From positions 1 to 64,000 of the forward strand of contig NZ_JBEPKD010000015.1 of the NCBI RefSeq assembly GCF_040544555.1: DNA of 64,000 nt, read 5' to 3'. Positions 63,760 to 64,000 of this stretch are shown in pieces. The DNA is from Halalkalibacter oceani. GTDB lineage: Bacteria > Bacillota > Bacilli > Bacillales > Bacillaceae_D. The stretch's first letter is position 1; every line of letters begins with the position of its first letter. Made by a program: the position numbers and the translations under genes. The notes beneath the pieces were generated by a model. It did not search any database. It saw only the letters and a program-made list of their open reading frames with translations, and was not told where the DNA came from.

Positions 63760-64000
63760 ATGAGAGTTGCAAACTACTATAGAGTATCCACTAAACTACA
63801 ACAAGACCGTTTTAGCCTCTCTGCTCAACAAACAGAATTAACAAACTATGCAGTGAAACAAGGGTGGGAAATTGTGGATGAGTTTATAGATGTTGAAACC
63901 GGTGGGAAGTTAGACAAGAAAGGATTGAATGCACTGCTAGATTTGGTTGAAAGCGGCAGGATCGGTGCCGTATTATGCATGGACCAGGACAGACTATCAC
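63760..64000 (+). CDS. Serine recombinase (phage integrase), partial
   Basis: The first 80 residues of a serine recombinase: RVANYYRVSTKLQQDRFSLS (catalytic Ser in RVST), SAQQTELTNYAVKQGWEIVD, and GAVLCMDQDRLS. GGAGGTG lies seven bases upstream of ATG 63760. The gene runs off the window, so its size is unknown; large serine integrases are about 450-550 residues. Its place next to the missing comGC junction makes it the probable enzyme for integration into comGC. Confidence 0.9.
   Translation, partial: MRVANYYRVSTKLQQDRFSLSAQQTELTNYAVKQGWEIVDEFIDVETGGKLDKKGLNALLDLVESGRIGAVLCMDQDRLS

Larger units (their letters stand above)
19665..64000. mobile_element. Prophage (siphovirus), right end beyond window
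   Basis: From the comGC junction to the window edge lie, in order, cargo genes, lysis, tail, head, packaging, late regulator, replication/recombination, Cro/CI/ImmA and a serine recombinase. HK97-fold capsid genes with separate ClpP-like protease, portal and terminase, a 1,603-residue tape measure and Dit define a long-tailed siphovirus. The recombinase next to the missing junction is the usual layout for serine-integrase prophages. Confidence 0.93.

Overview
The window is a Bacillaceae chromosome segment carrying most of an integrated siphovirus. The left third (1-19,650) follows the mntR / lipM / yqhL / gcvPB-gcvPA-gcvT / yqhH-yqhG / yqgX / comG order known from Bacillus subtilis, with AGGAGG-type ribosome sites and frequent TTG and GTG starts. 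A B12-dependent ribonucleotide reductase and a D-amino acid aminotransferase lie between mntR and lipM. The segment opens inside an IS110-family transposase.

Host region: IS110 end and a structured noncoding end (1-1,060), mntR, nrdJ with paired NrdR boxes, dat, lipM, a rhodanese gene, the glycine-cleavage operon behind a tandem glycine riboswitch, SNF2 helicase yqhH with yqhG, a beta-lactamase-fold hydrolase, a candidate C-rich small RNA (about 15,528-15,636), a DUF2626 membrane protein, a COG2345 regulator, then the end of the comG operon read leftward (comGC, GD, GE, GF, GG, aroK, yqzE). A dispersed repeat of about 165-185 bp occurs twice in this host segment.

From about 19,665 to beyond 64,000 lies a prophage. 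Its right junction cuts comGC inside the codons of the conserved GFTLIE prepilin motif, and a serine recombinase begins at 63,760 next to a CI/Cro/ImmA lysogeny module. I infer that the prophage sits in comGC, that the missing comGC 5' end, comGB and comGA lie beyond the right edge, and that the lysogen lacks a functional competence pseudopilus until excision. Reading from the lysogeny module leftward: early genes (62,474-49,056) with an SbcC-like ATPase, RecT/Bet, an MBL hydrolase, an O-type replication protein, DnaB helicase, RuvC-like resolvase and a protein with an SSB-like tail; an ArpU-type late regulator; an accessory stretch (45,390-49,050); packaging and head genes; tail genes; lysis genes; and a cargo region next to comGC.

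Three translational recoding sites are visible. The major capsid protein appears to be extended by a +1 shift at CCC-TGA into a fibronectin type III domain, the major tail protein by a +1 shift at CCC-TAA into an acidic tail, and the tail chaperone by a -1 shift. The cargo includes a divergently arranged Pycsar-like pair (class III nucleotide cyclase plus DUF5706-like membrane effector), an orphan PD-(D/E)XK-type protein, and several membrane proteins of unknown role transcribed against the phage operons. No tRNA, rRNA or CRISPR array was seen.
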